In this document: piece by piece, positions 42,937 through 50,037 of the stretch
Numbering within the stretch: position 1 is the first letter of the stretch
Layout of the letters: each line of letters opens with the position of its first letter
Source of the DNA: DASUGC01 sp035606665
GTDB lineage: Bacteria; Acidobacteriota; Vicinamibacteria; Vicinamibacterales; SCN-69-37
Length of the DNA stretch: 64,000 nt
Reading direction: 5' to 3'
Assembly (NCBI GenBank): GCA_035606665.1
Contig: DATNEY010000032.1
Coordinates: forward strand, 372,001 to 436,000
The notes under the pieces: generated by a model
Seen by the model: only the letters and a program-made list of their open reading frames with translations
What the model was told of the DNA's origin: nothing
Database searches by the model: none
Made by a program: the position numbers and the translations under genes

Positions 42937-45606
42937 ATGCCCCTCACACCAGGCTCGCGCATCGGACCCTACGAAGTCGGCGCCAAGCTCGGCGAAGGCG
43001 GCATGGGCGAGGTCTACCGCGCGCGCGACACGTCGCTCGGCCGCGACGTCGCCATCAAAGTACTTCCCGTCTCTGTCGCGAACGATTCCGAACGACTCGC
43101 GCGATTCGAACGCGAAGCCAAACTTCTCGCCTCGCTGAGCCACGCCAACATCGCCCAGATCTACGGCATCGAGCGTCCTTCGACAGGCTCAGGACAGGCG
43201 GCCCTCATCATGGAGCTGGCGCCGGGCGACGACCTCTCGCTGCATCTCAGCCGCGGCGCGATGCTGCTGCCGGATGCGCTGCCGATCGCCATTCAAATTG
43301 CACTCGCCCTCGAGGCCGCCCACGAGCGCGGCATCGTCCATCGCGACCTGAAGCCGGCGAACGTCAAGGTCACGGAAGACGGCGCCGTGAAGGTGCTGGA
43401 TTTTGGGCTCGCGAAGGCGCTCGATCCTGCGGCCGCCAGCGGTTCAGCCGAAGCCATGAACTCGCCGACGCTCACCGCACAAGCGACCGCGGCGGGAATC
43501 ATTCTCGGTACTGCTGCGTACATGAGTCCGGAGCAGGCGCGCGGCCGCGATGCCGACAAGCGCGCCGACGTCTGGGCCTTCGGCGTCGTGTTTTTCGAGA
43601 TGCTGACCGGCGCGCGGTTGTTTCAAGGCGAGACGATCTCCGACACTCTCGCGGCCGTCCTTCGCCAGGACATTCCGTGGTCCGCACTGCCGGCCGGCAC
43701 GCCTGCCGAGGTCACGAAGCTTCTCCGCCGCTGTCTCGAGCGCGATCGCAAGAATCGGCTCCACGACGTCGCCGACGCGCGCATCGTGCTCGAAGAAGTC
43801 CTGCGCGGCGGTGCGAAGGAAGAGCCCGTTCAGGCGGCGCCGACCGCACCCGCGAGCCGCACGCGATGGCTCGTTGCGATCGCAGCCGGCATTGCGTTGG
43901 CGGCGCTCGGATTCTTCGCCGGCCGCTGGACGACGCCCCAACAAGAATCGTCGGCAGCGGGAGGCTCGATCCGCTTCGTCATAGCGAAACCGGCAGGTGT
44001 CACCGAGGTCGGCCAACCCGCCGTGGCCCCCAATGGCAGCTTTGTTGTCTTCGAGGGTAAATCGGGCGCGAAGACTCAGCGGCTCTACATTCAGCGCCTC
44101 GATCAGGCGACGCCCCAGGCGGTCGAACGCACTGAAGGCGCCTCCGATCCGATCGTCTCGCCAGACTCGCGATGGATCGCGTACGTGCGATCGAACCGCC
44201 TCGAAAAGATCGCGGTGGACGGCGGCGAACCGCTGGGCATCACCGACATAAACAGCGGGTCAGCAGGCCACACGTGGGTTCCGAATGGGCCAATTGTGTT
44301 TGCCTCGTCATGGCTCGGCAGTCTCTCCGCCGTCTCGCCCGAAGGAGGCGCCGTCCGGAACGTCAGCACCCTCGACACTGCGCGTGGCGAAATTGGCCAT
44401 TGGCATCCGACTGCGCTGCCTGACGGCCGTCACGTACTGATCACGGCGTGGACGAAAGGCACTGGTCTCAACGACGCGGATGTCGCGGTCCTTGATATCG
44501 AGACCGGCAAGCACCGCGTGTTGTTCAAGGGCGCCGAGCCTCACTATCTCGACCCGGGATTCATCGTCTTCTTCAGGGCTGGCGCGTACCACGCGGTCAA
44601 GTTCGATTTGGTGTCGCAGACAGTCTCCGGCGAGACGGTTCGCGTGCTGGACGACGCGTATGGGAACTCCCCCGAAGGAGACCAGGTATTCACGTCGGCC
44701 GCGGCGATGGGTACCGTCGCGTACCTGAGCGGCCCCTACGTCCTGCCGCGCGAGCTCGCGTGGATTTCCAAAGACGGCAAGATCGAGTCCTTGCCGTTCC
44801 CTGTGCGCGAGTACACCGACGCGGATATTTCACCTGACGGGAAACGCGCGGCTGTGAGCGTGATCGAAGCCGGACGGCACGTGATGCGGCTGCTCGACCT
44901 CGAACGACGGACCGACGATGTGCTCGACCTTCCTGGCTCGAATTGGGATGCGGTTTGGCACCCGGACGGCAAGCGCTTGGCGTTTCAAGCCATGCGCAAA
45001 GGCGACTTCGACGCGTACATGAAAGACGTCACGACGACCGCGCCCGCAGAGCCCCTTCTCGTCACCGAGTTCGACGAAACGCCGGAGGCCTTCCTGCCCG
45101 GCGGAGCATCGGTCGTCGTCGTCCAGTCTGAACGAGACGGCCGCTATCTGCTGAAGCAGATGTCGCTCACACAACCCGGTGCGCTGACGACGCTCATCCC
45201 TTTCAGCGCGGGCCGACCGAGGGTGTCCGCTGACGGCAAGTTCATAGCGTTTGTGTCCGATCGAACCGGCTCGGATGAAATCTATGTGCGCGCGCTCTCC
45301 GGCACGGGCGCCGCCGAGAAAGTCAGTACTGCCGGCGGCAACATGGCCGCCTGGTCGCGGGATGGGCATGAGCTGCTCTATCTCCGCGAACCAGAAATCA
45401 TGGCGGTGACGTTCAGCATCGAAGGTGATCGGCTTCGTCCGACGGGAGAGCGCGTCTGGGCGCGCGTCGAGGGCAACTATCAGGATCTGCTTCGGATCGG
45501 AGCCGGCGGCCGCGCGCTCGTGGCGATTGACCGCAAGAACACCACCCGCGACATCCGTGTGATCGTCAACTGGCAGCAGGAGATTGCGAAGAAGATGGGT
45601 AAATGA
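42937..45606 (+). CDS. Transmembrane Ser/Thr protein kinase with TolB-like propeller (2)
   Basis: 889 residues. The start codon follows the previous stop with no spacer, so the two kinases are probably co-transcribed. Kinase domain: LGEGGMGEVYRAR, K41, HRDLKPANVK (D139), DFG (D157), AAYMSPEQARG. Residues 81-88 (PSTGSGQA), in the beta4-beta5 turn, come from the CTTCGACAGGCTCAGG repeat. TM helix RWLVAIAAGIALAALGFFAG near 310; C-terminal propeller with ISPDGKRAAVSV and VWHPDGKRLAFQ. Clearly paralogous to kinase 1. Confidence 0.94.
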   Translation: MPLTPGSRIGPYEVGAKLGEGGMGEVYRARDTSLGRDVAIKVLPVSVANDSERLARFEREAKLLASLSHANIAQIYGIERPSTGSGQAALIMELAPGDDLSLHLSRGAMLLPDALPIAIQIALALEAAHERGIVHRDLKPANVKVTEDGAVKVLDFGLAKALDPAAASGSAEAMNSPTLTAQATAAGIILGTAAYMSPEQARGRDADKRADVWAFGVVFFEMLTGARLFQGETISDTLAAVLRQDIPWSALPAGTPAEVTKLLRRCLERDRKNRLHDVADARIVLEEVLRGGAKEEPVQAAPTAPASRTRWLVAIAAGIALAALGFFAGRWTTPQQESSAAGGSIRFVIAKPAGVTEVGQPAVAPNGSFVVFEGKSGAKTQRLYIQRLDQATPQAVERTEGASDPIVSPDSRWIAYVRSNRLEKIAVDGGEPLGITDINSGSAGHTWVPNGPIVFASSWLGSLSAVSPEGGAVRNVSTLDTARGEIGHWHPTALPDGRHVLITAWTKGTGLNDADVAVLDIETGKHRVLFKGAEPHYLDPGFIVFFRAGAYHAVKFDLVSQTVSGETVRVLDDAYGNSPEGDQVFTSAAAMGTVAYLSGPYVLPRELAWISKDGKIESLPFPVREYTDADISPDGKRAAVSVIEAGRHVMRLLDLERRTDDVLDLPGSNWDAVWHPDGKRLAFQAMRKGDFDAYMKDVTTTAPAEPLLVTEFDETPEAFLPGGASVVVVQSERDGRYLLKQMSLTQPGALTTLIPFSAGRPRVSADGKFIAFVSDRTGSDEIYVRALSGTGAAEKVSTAGGNMAAWSRDGHELLYLREPEIMAVTFSIEGDRLRPTGERVWARVEGNYQDLLRIGAGGRALVAIDRKNTTRDIRVIVNWQQEIAKKMGK
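43177..43199 (+). repeat. Short repeat within kinase gene 2
   Basis: CCTTCGACAGGCTCAGGACAGGC. The 16-mer CTTCGACAGGCTCAGG is identical to 9550-9565 and gives the same peptide STGSGQA in both proteins. Confidence 0.6.
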
Positions 45607-45643
45607 CAGGAATTTGGAATGACAGGAATTGTGAATACGAAGA
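45604..45643 (+). repeat. TGACAGGAATT(G)TGAA repeat, left of four-helix-bundle gene
   Basis: TGACAGGAATTTGGAA is followed at once by TGACAGGAATTGTGAA. The same unit is found in both orientations right of the next gene (46197-46324). The rest of the 45607-45801 gap shows no gene that I can support. Confidence 0.6.
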
Positions 45644-45801
45644 ATGCCAGTCGCGACGCCAGGCTTTAAATCGACAAGTACCTCCTAGGCAAGATCTCCA
45701 ACATCCAGCCAACGTCGGATCGGAAATACTCCAATCGAATGAGCGGCTTTTCCAGTCTTTCGGCCCGAACATAGTGGCCTAGCCTTTGCCTTACCCTCGG
45801 C

Positions 45802-46200
45802 ATGTTTGCTGAGGAGCTCCGTATCCGGACGCGCCAGTTTGCGGTTGATGTCGTTAAGCTCTCTCTAAGACTTCCAAAGGACGATTTGTTGTGGATCGTC
45901 CGACGTCAATTGATCCGATCGGCCACAGGCACGGCCTCCAACTACCGGGCCGCTTGCCGCGCCAGATCTGACAAGGAATTCGCCTCTCGCCTGGGCGTGG
46001 TGATCGAGGAGGCCGACGAAAGTGAACTCTGGCTGGATATCCTTCAAGTCATGGAGTACCAGCCCGCTGCTGAGCTCACGCGCCTGCGAAGCGAGGCCAC
46101 GCAACTGGTCGCGATCATGGTCAAGTCGCGTTGTACGACACTCGAGAACATCAAACGAAAACGGCTGGCCAAGACACGAGATACCTGGACTCAGAAATGA
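45802..46200 (+). CDS. Four-helix-bundle protein (23S rRNA intervening sequence/S23 family)
   Basis: 132 residues, mostly helical, with the family signatures RQFAVDVVKLSLRLP, QLIRSATGTASNYRAACRARS and EEADESELWLDIL. The family includes proteins once found in 23S rRNA intervening sequences and the Avd accessory protein of diversity-generating retroelements. No reverse transcriptase or template repeat is in this window. Flanked on both sides by GAATTGTGA repeats, so it may be a small mobile unit. Confidence 0.9.
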   Translation: MFAEELRIRTRQFAVDVVKLSLRLPKDDLLWIVRRQLIRSATGTASNYRAACRARSDKEFASRLGVVIEEADESELWLDILQVMEYQPAAELTRLRSEATQLVAIMVKSRCTTLENIKRKRLAKTRDTWTQK

Positions 46201-46324
46201 CAACAATTGTGAGTGACATGAATTGTGAGTGACATTGCGGATGAGAGGAATTGCGAATCAGAAGAATCGCGAACGCCGCTATTCTCGATTCACAATTCTT
46301 GTCATTTACAATTCGTGTCATTTC
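46197..46324. repeat. GAATTGTGA repeats, inverted, between convergent genes
   Basis: Direct units (AATGACAACAATTGTGAG, TGACATGAATTGTGAG) run to about 46243; complementary units (TTCACAATTCTTGTCATT, ACAATTCGTGTCATTT) occupy 46288-46324. The two halves can form a long imperfect hairpin and probably end both converging transcripts. Confidence 0.6.
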
Positions 46325-46767
46325 ACAACTGCCACCCGGCCCGTCATGTTCGGATGGTACTTGCAGAAATAATCGAACGTCCCGGCGGTCTTCATCGTGA
46401 CGCGGGCTTTCTTGCCCGCGGGAATCACCACATCCCATCCGCCCGCCTTCGACGTCGTCGTGTGATCGAAAATGTCCAGGTTCACCCACTCGACGATGTC
46501 GCCGGCACTGATCTTGACGCCGGCGGGCGTGTCCGAGAACGCGGCTTTGTCGATGACGACCGTGTGCACCTTAGGCTTCTGCGTAGCGAGCGAGCGATGC
46601 GAAGCGAGCCCGAACGAACGGAGCGGGGCTGCGGGGTCCCCGCGAGTGAGTTCGTAAGGGGGGATGCGGCGGGGACGAAGTCCCGCCGCCTGGAGAATGG
46701 ACGTGAACCCCAACGCCGGTGCGAGGGCTATCGCCGTCGCGAGAATCCACATCCATCTGGATTGCAT
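46318..46767 (-). CDS. Exported cupredoxin-like copper protein
   Basis: 149 residues from the ATG at 46767, 2 nt after the DUF4142 stop. Signal peptide MQSRWMWILATAIALAPALG. A segment of roughly 35 residues (about 28-62, Arg/Pro/Leu-rich) encoded by a GC repeat precedes the mature fold. Blue-copper ligands are plausible: His in FDHTTTSK and Cys, His, Met in YFCKYHPNMTG, as in plastocyanin/amicyanin-type proteins. Likely periplasmic electron transfer or copper binding. Confidence 0.88.
   Translation of the reverse strand: MQSRWMWILATAIALAPALGFTSILQAAGLRPRRIPPYELTRGDPAAPLRSFGLASHRSLATQKPKVHTVVIDKAAFSDTPAGVKISAGDIVEWVNLDIFDHTTTSKAGGWDVVIPAGKKARVTMKTAGTFDYFCKYHPNMTGRVAVVK
46581..46690 (-). repeat. 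GC-rich repeat embedded in cupredoxin gene
   Basis: A GAGCGAGC-rich stretch followed by two hairpins: GCGGGG...CCCCGC around 46624-46643, and GGCGGGGACGAAGTCCCGCC around 46668-46688. It is read through in frame between signal peptide and cupredoxin domain. Composition resembles the insert in kinase 1. Confidence 0.55.
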
Positions 46768-46769
46768 GA

Positions 46770-47309
46770 CTACTTCACCAGCGACGCGGTGTGTTCGGCG
46801 TGCTGTTGGTGTCCCTGGAAGATCTTGAGCCCCTGCTGCAGCAGTGCCTTCAGCTCGGCGTTGGAAGACGATGGAATGAGAACAGTTTCTACGGCGCCGT
46901 TCACCGTCTTGTGGTACGCGACTTCGTTCTCCATGTAAGCCTTGTCGAACGCCGCGCCGGAGAGCTTCGCGAGCTCGGCGCGCTTGGCCGCCGCGCCCTT
47001 CGCGAGCGACTTGCTCGTGTCGTTGTCCTCGGGCGTGACGCCGAGCCTCTTGCACAGATCGAGCGCGAGCTTGTTCACCGCCTTGTGGTCCTTGACCATG
47101 CTCTCGGCGAAGGCGCGAACGTCCTTGTTCTTCGACATTTTGAGCGCCATCTCGGCGGCCTCGATGTCGATCTGGCCTGCTGTGTACGCGATGTGAGCGA
47201 TCTGCGGATCGGTTGGACCAGCATTGGTACTGCTCCGCGCGAGAACGCCCGGGTGTGAGAATGCGCTGACTGCGAGCACGGCTACCGCCGCGCTGATGTG
47301 ACGAAACAT
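46770..47309 (-). CDS. DUF4142 family exported protein
   Basis: 179 residues from the ATG at 47309, with AGGAGGG upstream. Signal peptide MFRHISAAVAVLAVSAFSHPG. The DUF4142 ferritin-like four-helix fold is shown by AYTAGQIDIEAAEMAL, KDVRAFAESMVKDHKAVN and AYHKTVNGAVETVLIPS. Members are periplasmic and often stress-linked. In an operon with the cupredoxin downstream and, 103 nt upstream, a sigma factor gene. Confidence 0.92.
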   Translation of the reverse strand: MFRHISAAVAVLAVSAFSHPGVLARSSTNAGPTDPQIAHIAYTAGQIDIEAAEMALKMSKNKDVRAFAESMVKDHKAVNKLALDLCKRLGVTPEDNDTSKSLAKGAAAKRAELAKLSGAAFDKAYMENEVAYHKTVNGAVETVLIPSSSNAELKALLQQGLKIFQGHQQHAEHTASLVK

Positions 47310-47334
47310 GGGACCCTCCTGAAAGTTGAAACTG

Positions 47335-47369
47335 GCTTGCCCGCCGTAGCCTCGGCGAAGGCAGGCGAC
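47335..47369. repeat. GCCGTAGCC repeat in spacer
   Basis: GCTTGCCCGCCGTAGCCTCGGCGAAGG-type sequence between the sigma factor and DUF4142 genes; about 85% identical to 37517-37550 by eye. Confidence 0.65.
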
Positions 47370-47412
47370 ATCTGAGCTACGGCCGCTACTGTCAGTTGGA
47401 TGTGCTGGAGGG

Positions 47413-48060
47413 CTAAAGGTTCCCGAGCCTGGCAAGAACTGCGTTCGTGAGCCGGTCGCAACGGGCACCGTCGAACGCGAAAGCCTCACGGACGGCGGGG
47501 CCCAAGCGAGCTTCGAGACTCGCCCGCAGTTTCGCGCGTGCGCGATGCACGCGCGTCTTCACGGTCTCGGGCCGGAGACCAAACAGCTCCGCTGTCTCCT
47601 CGGTACTCAAGCCCTCGACGATGCGCGCGATGAAAATGGTGCGGAAGTCGTCGGGCAGCTGGTCGATGGCCTCCTCGAGCATCGCACGTGATTCCGTGGT
47701 CGCCATCTGGATCTCCGGATCGGGTGTGGTGGATACCGGCTCGGCCAGGATTGCCGGGGCGGACCCGGCCTCCATCTGTACGGGGCGTCTTCGGCGCACC
47801 CGTCCCAGCGCTTCATTCATCGCGATTCTGGTGAGCCAGGTGCCGAGCGCAGAGTCGCCGCGGAATCGTTCGAGACCCGTGAGCGCGCGGACGTACGTGT
47901 CCTGCACCACACCCTCGGCCTCAGCGTCGTCGCGAACGATGCCGCGGGCGACGCGGTACAGCCGCTGGTTGTACCGGCGTGTGAGCTCCCGCACCGCGAC
48001 CTCGTCGCGGGCACGGCAGCGTTCCGCCAGGTCGGCATCAGTCAATTCGGCGGCCAGCAT
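47413..48060 (-). CDS. RNA polymerase sigma-70 factor, ECF type
   Basis: 215 residues from the ATG at 48060 (MLAAELTDADLAERCRARDE). Region 2: YRVARGIVRDDAEAEGVVQD and ALGTWLTRIAMNEALGRVRR; region 4: LPDDFRTIFIARIVEGLSTEETAELFGLRPETVKTRVHRA (split across the helix-turn-helix). No anti-sigma factor is recognisable next to it; the downstream genes are DUF4142 and a cupredoxin, possible targets. The upstream frame to 48639 is antisense to the peptidase gene and not coding. Confidence 0.93.
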   Translation of the reverse strand: MLAAELTDADLAERCRARDEVAVRELTRRYNQRLYRVARGIVRDDAEAEGVVQDTYVRALTGLERFRGDSALGTWLTRIAMNEALGRVRRRRPVQMEAGSAPAILAEPVSTTPDPEIQMATTESRAMLEEAIDQLPDDFRTIFIARIVEGLSTEETAELFGLRPETVKTRVHRARAKLRASLEARLGPAVREAFAFDGARCDRLTNAVLARLGNL

Positions 48061-48132
48061 CCAGACCTCTATTACATATGATGCGGCTCCGCGGAAAAGG
48101 TTCCCGGCACGGACGTGCGGTATCCTCGTGAA

Positions 48133-50010
48133 ATGAAGCGCGTTCGAGCAATCGCGAGTCTCGCTCTCGTCCTGGCCCTGGTCGCGGGAGTAACCGCGCA
48201 GGACCGCAGCCGGGCGTCGATCCCCGACAAGTACAAGTGGAATCTCGCCGACCTCTATGTCTCCGAGAGTGCCTGGCGGGACGCCAAAGACCAGCTCAAG
48301 CCGCAGATTGCGACGATCGCGCCGTTCAAGGGCACGCTGGGCACGTCGCCCGCCCGGCTCGCCGATGCGCTCGATGCGATCAACCGCGTCGCCAAGGACC
48401 TCCAGAAGGTGTTCCTCTATGCCAGCCTTCTCTCCGACGAGGACACGCGCGTCGCGAAGAATCAGGGCATGCAGCAGGAGATGCAGCAGATCGCGGGAGG
48501 CTTCGGCGAGGAAGTCGCGTTCCTCGAGCCCGAGATCCTCAAGATTGGCAAAGCGAAGATCGACGGATGGGTCGGCCAGGAAGCGAGGCTCAAGACCTAC
48601 AAGCACTACCTCGACGACATCCAGCGCCGGCAGCCGCACACGCTGAGCGATGCCGAGGAACGGCTGCTGGCCTCATCCAGTGTCGCGCTCAGCGCGGCCT
48701 CATCGACCTACAACATCCTGGCGAATGCCGACTTTCCGTATCCGTCGGTCACCCTGAGTGATGGCAAGACGGTAAAGCTCGATTCATCGAGCTACAGCCT
48801 GTATCGCTCGGTGCCGAACCGTGAGGATCGCAAGAAAGTCATGCAGGCGTTCTTCAACGAGCTCGGCAAGTTCAAGGGCACGTACGGCGCGACGCTGAAC
48901 GGCCAGGTGCAGGCCAACGAGTTCTTCGCAAAGGCGAGGAAGTACGAGGTCGCGATTGACGCCGCGCTCGACGGCCCGAACGTCCCGGTCATGGTCTACA
49001 AGCGCCTCGTCGAGGGCGTGAATCAGGGATTGCCGACGTTCCATCGCTACCTCCGGCTCAGGAAGAAGATGCTGAATCTGCCGGACCTCGGCTACTACGA
49101 CCTGTACGCGCCGCTCGTCGGTTCCGTCGATCTGAAGTACACGCCGGAGGAATCAGAGAAGAACGTGCTCGCGGCACTCGCGCCGCTCGGAACCGACTAC
49201 GTGGCGGCCGTGCGTCGCGCGTTCAACGAGCGGTGGATCGATCTGCTGCCGAACGAAGGCAAGCGCTCCGGCGCCTACTCGAACGGCGCAGCCTACGACG
49301 TGCACCCGTACATGCTGATCAATTTCAATGGCCAGTACACGGACATGAGCACGGTAGCGCACGAGCTCGGCCACACGATGCAGAGCTACCTCTCGAACAA
49401 GACGCAGCCGTTCCACCTGGCGAACTACCCCATCTTCGTCGCGGAGGTGGCGTCCACGTTCAACGAAGCGCTGCTCATCGACTACATGCTGAAGCAGATC
49501 AAGGACGACAACGCCCGGCTGTCACTGCTCGGCAACTACCTCGAGAACATCAAAGGCACCGTCTTCCGCCAGACGCAGTTCGCGGAATTCGAGCTGCGGC
49601 TTCACGAGATGGCCGAGAAGAACGAGCCGCTCACGGGCGAGTCGATCGACAAGGCCTACCTCGAGATCACGCGCAAGTACTACGGCCACGACAAGAAGGT
49701 GTGCGAGGTGCCCGACTACATCGCGCACGAGTGGGCGTTCATCCCGCATTTCTATCTGAACTTCTACGTGTTCCAGTACGCCACGTCGTTTACGGCATCC
49801 GAAGCACTCGCGTCCAAAGTACTCGCCGGCGATCCCGCTGCGACGAAGCGGTACCTCTCGTTCCTGTCGGCGGGCGGGTCAAAGTACCCGATCGACCTGC
49901 TCAAGGACGCCGGCGTGGACATGACGACCAACGAGCCGCTCCAACTGACGCTGAAGAAGATGGACGCGGTGATGGACGAGATGGAGAGGATTCTCACGAA
50001 GAAGAAGTAG
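48133..50010 (+). CDS. pepF: Oligoendopeptidase F family (M3B) peptidase, exported
   Basis: 625 residues from the ATG at 48133. Signal peptide MKRVRAIASLALVLALVAGVTA, unusual for the mostly cytoplasmic PepF family but common in Acidobacteriota. The zinc site HELGH is at 410-414 (STVAHELGHTMQSYL) with the downstream Glu in FVAEVASTFNEAL. C-terminal PDYIAHEWAFIPHFYLNFYVFQYATS is the family substrate-tyrosine region. Cleaves short peptides, here probably in the periplasm. Confidence 0.93.
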   Translation: MKRVRAIASLALVLALVAGVTAQDRSRASIPDKYKWNLADLYVSESAWRDAKDQLKPQIATIAPFKGTLGTSPARLADALDAINRVAKDLQKVFLYASLLSDEDTRVAKNQGMQQEMQQIAGGFGEEVAFLEPEILKIGKAKIDGWVGQEARLKTYKHYLDDIQRRQPHTLSDAEERLLASSSVALSAASSTYNILANADFPYPSVTLSDGKTVKLDSSSYSLYRSVPNREDRKKVMQAFFNELGKFKGTYGATLNGQVQANEFFAKARKYEVAIDAALDGPNVPVMVYKRLVEGVNQGLPTFHRYLRLRKKMLNLPDLGYYDLYAPLVGSVDLKYTPEESEKNVLAALAPLGTDYVAAVRRAFNERWIDLLPNEGKRSGAYSNGAAYDVHPYMLINFNGQYTDMSTVAHELGHTMQSYLSNKTQPFHLANYPIFVAEVASTFNEALLIDYMLKQIKDDNARLSLLGNYLENIKGTVFRQTQFAEFELRLHEMAEKNEPLTGESIDKAYLEITRKYYGHDKKVCEVPDYIAHEWAFIPHFYLNFYVFQYATSFTASEALASKVLAGDPAATKRYLSFLSAGGSKYPIDLLKDAGVDMTTNEPLQLTLKKMDAVMDEMERILTKKK

Positions 50011-50030
50011 GCCGGGCCTTCAGGCCCGGC
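50011..50030. terminator. Hairpin between convergent genes
   Basis: GCCGGGCC, loop TTCA, GGCCCGGC: an 8-bp perfect stem directly after the peptidase stop, 8 nt from the convergent permease stop. Probably bidirectional; no U-run. Confidence 0.6.
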
Positions 50031-50037
50031 GCTACCT

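Noticed and set aside
45802..46200. Diversity-generating retroelement suggested by an Avd-like protein
   Set aside because: No reverse transcriptase, template repeat or variable repeat is visible in the window.
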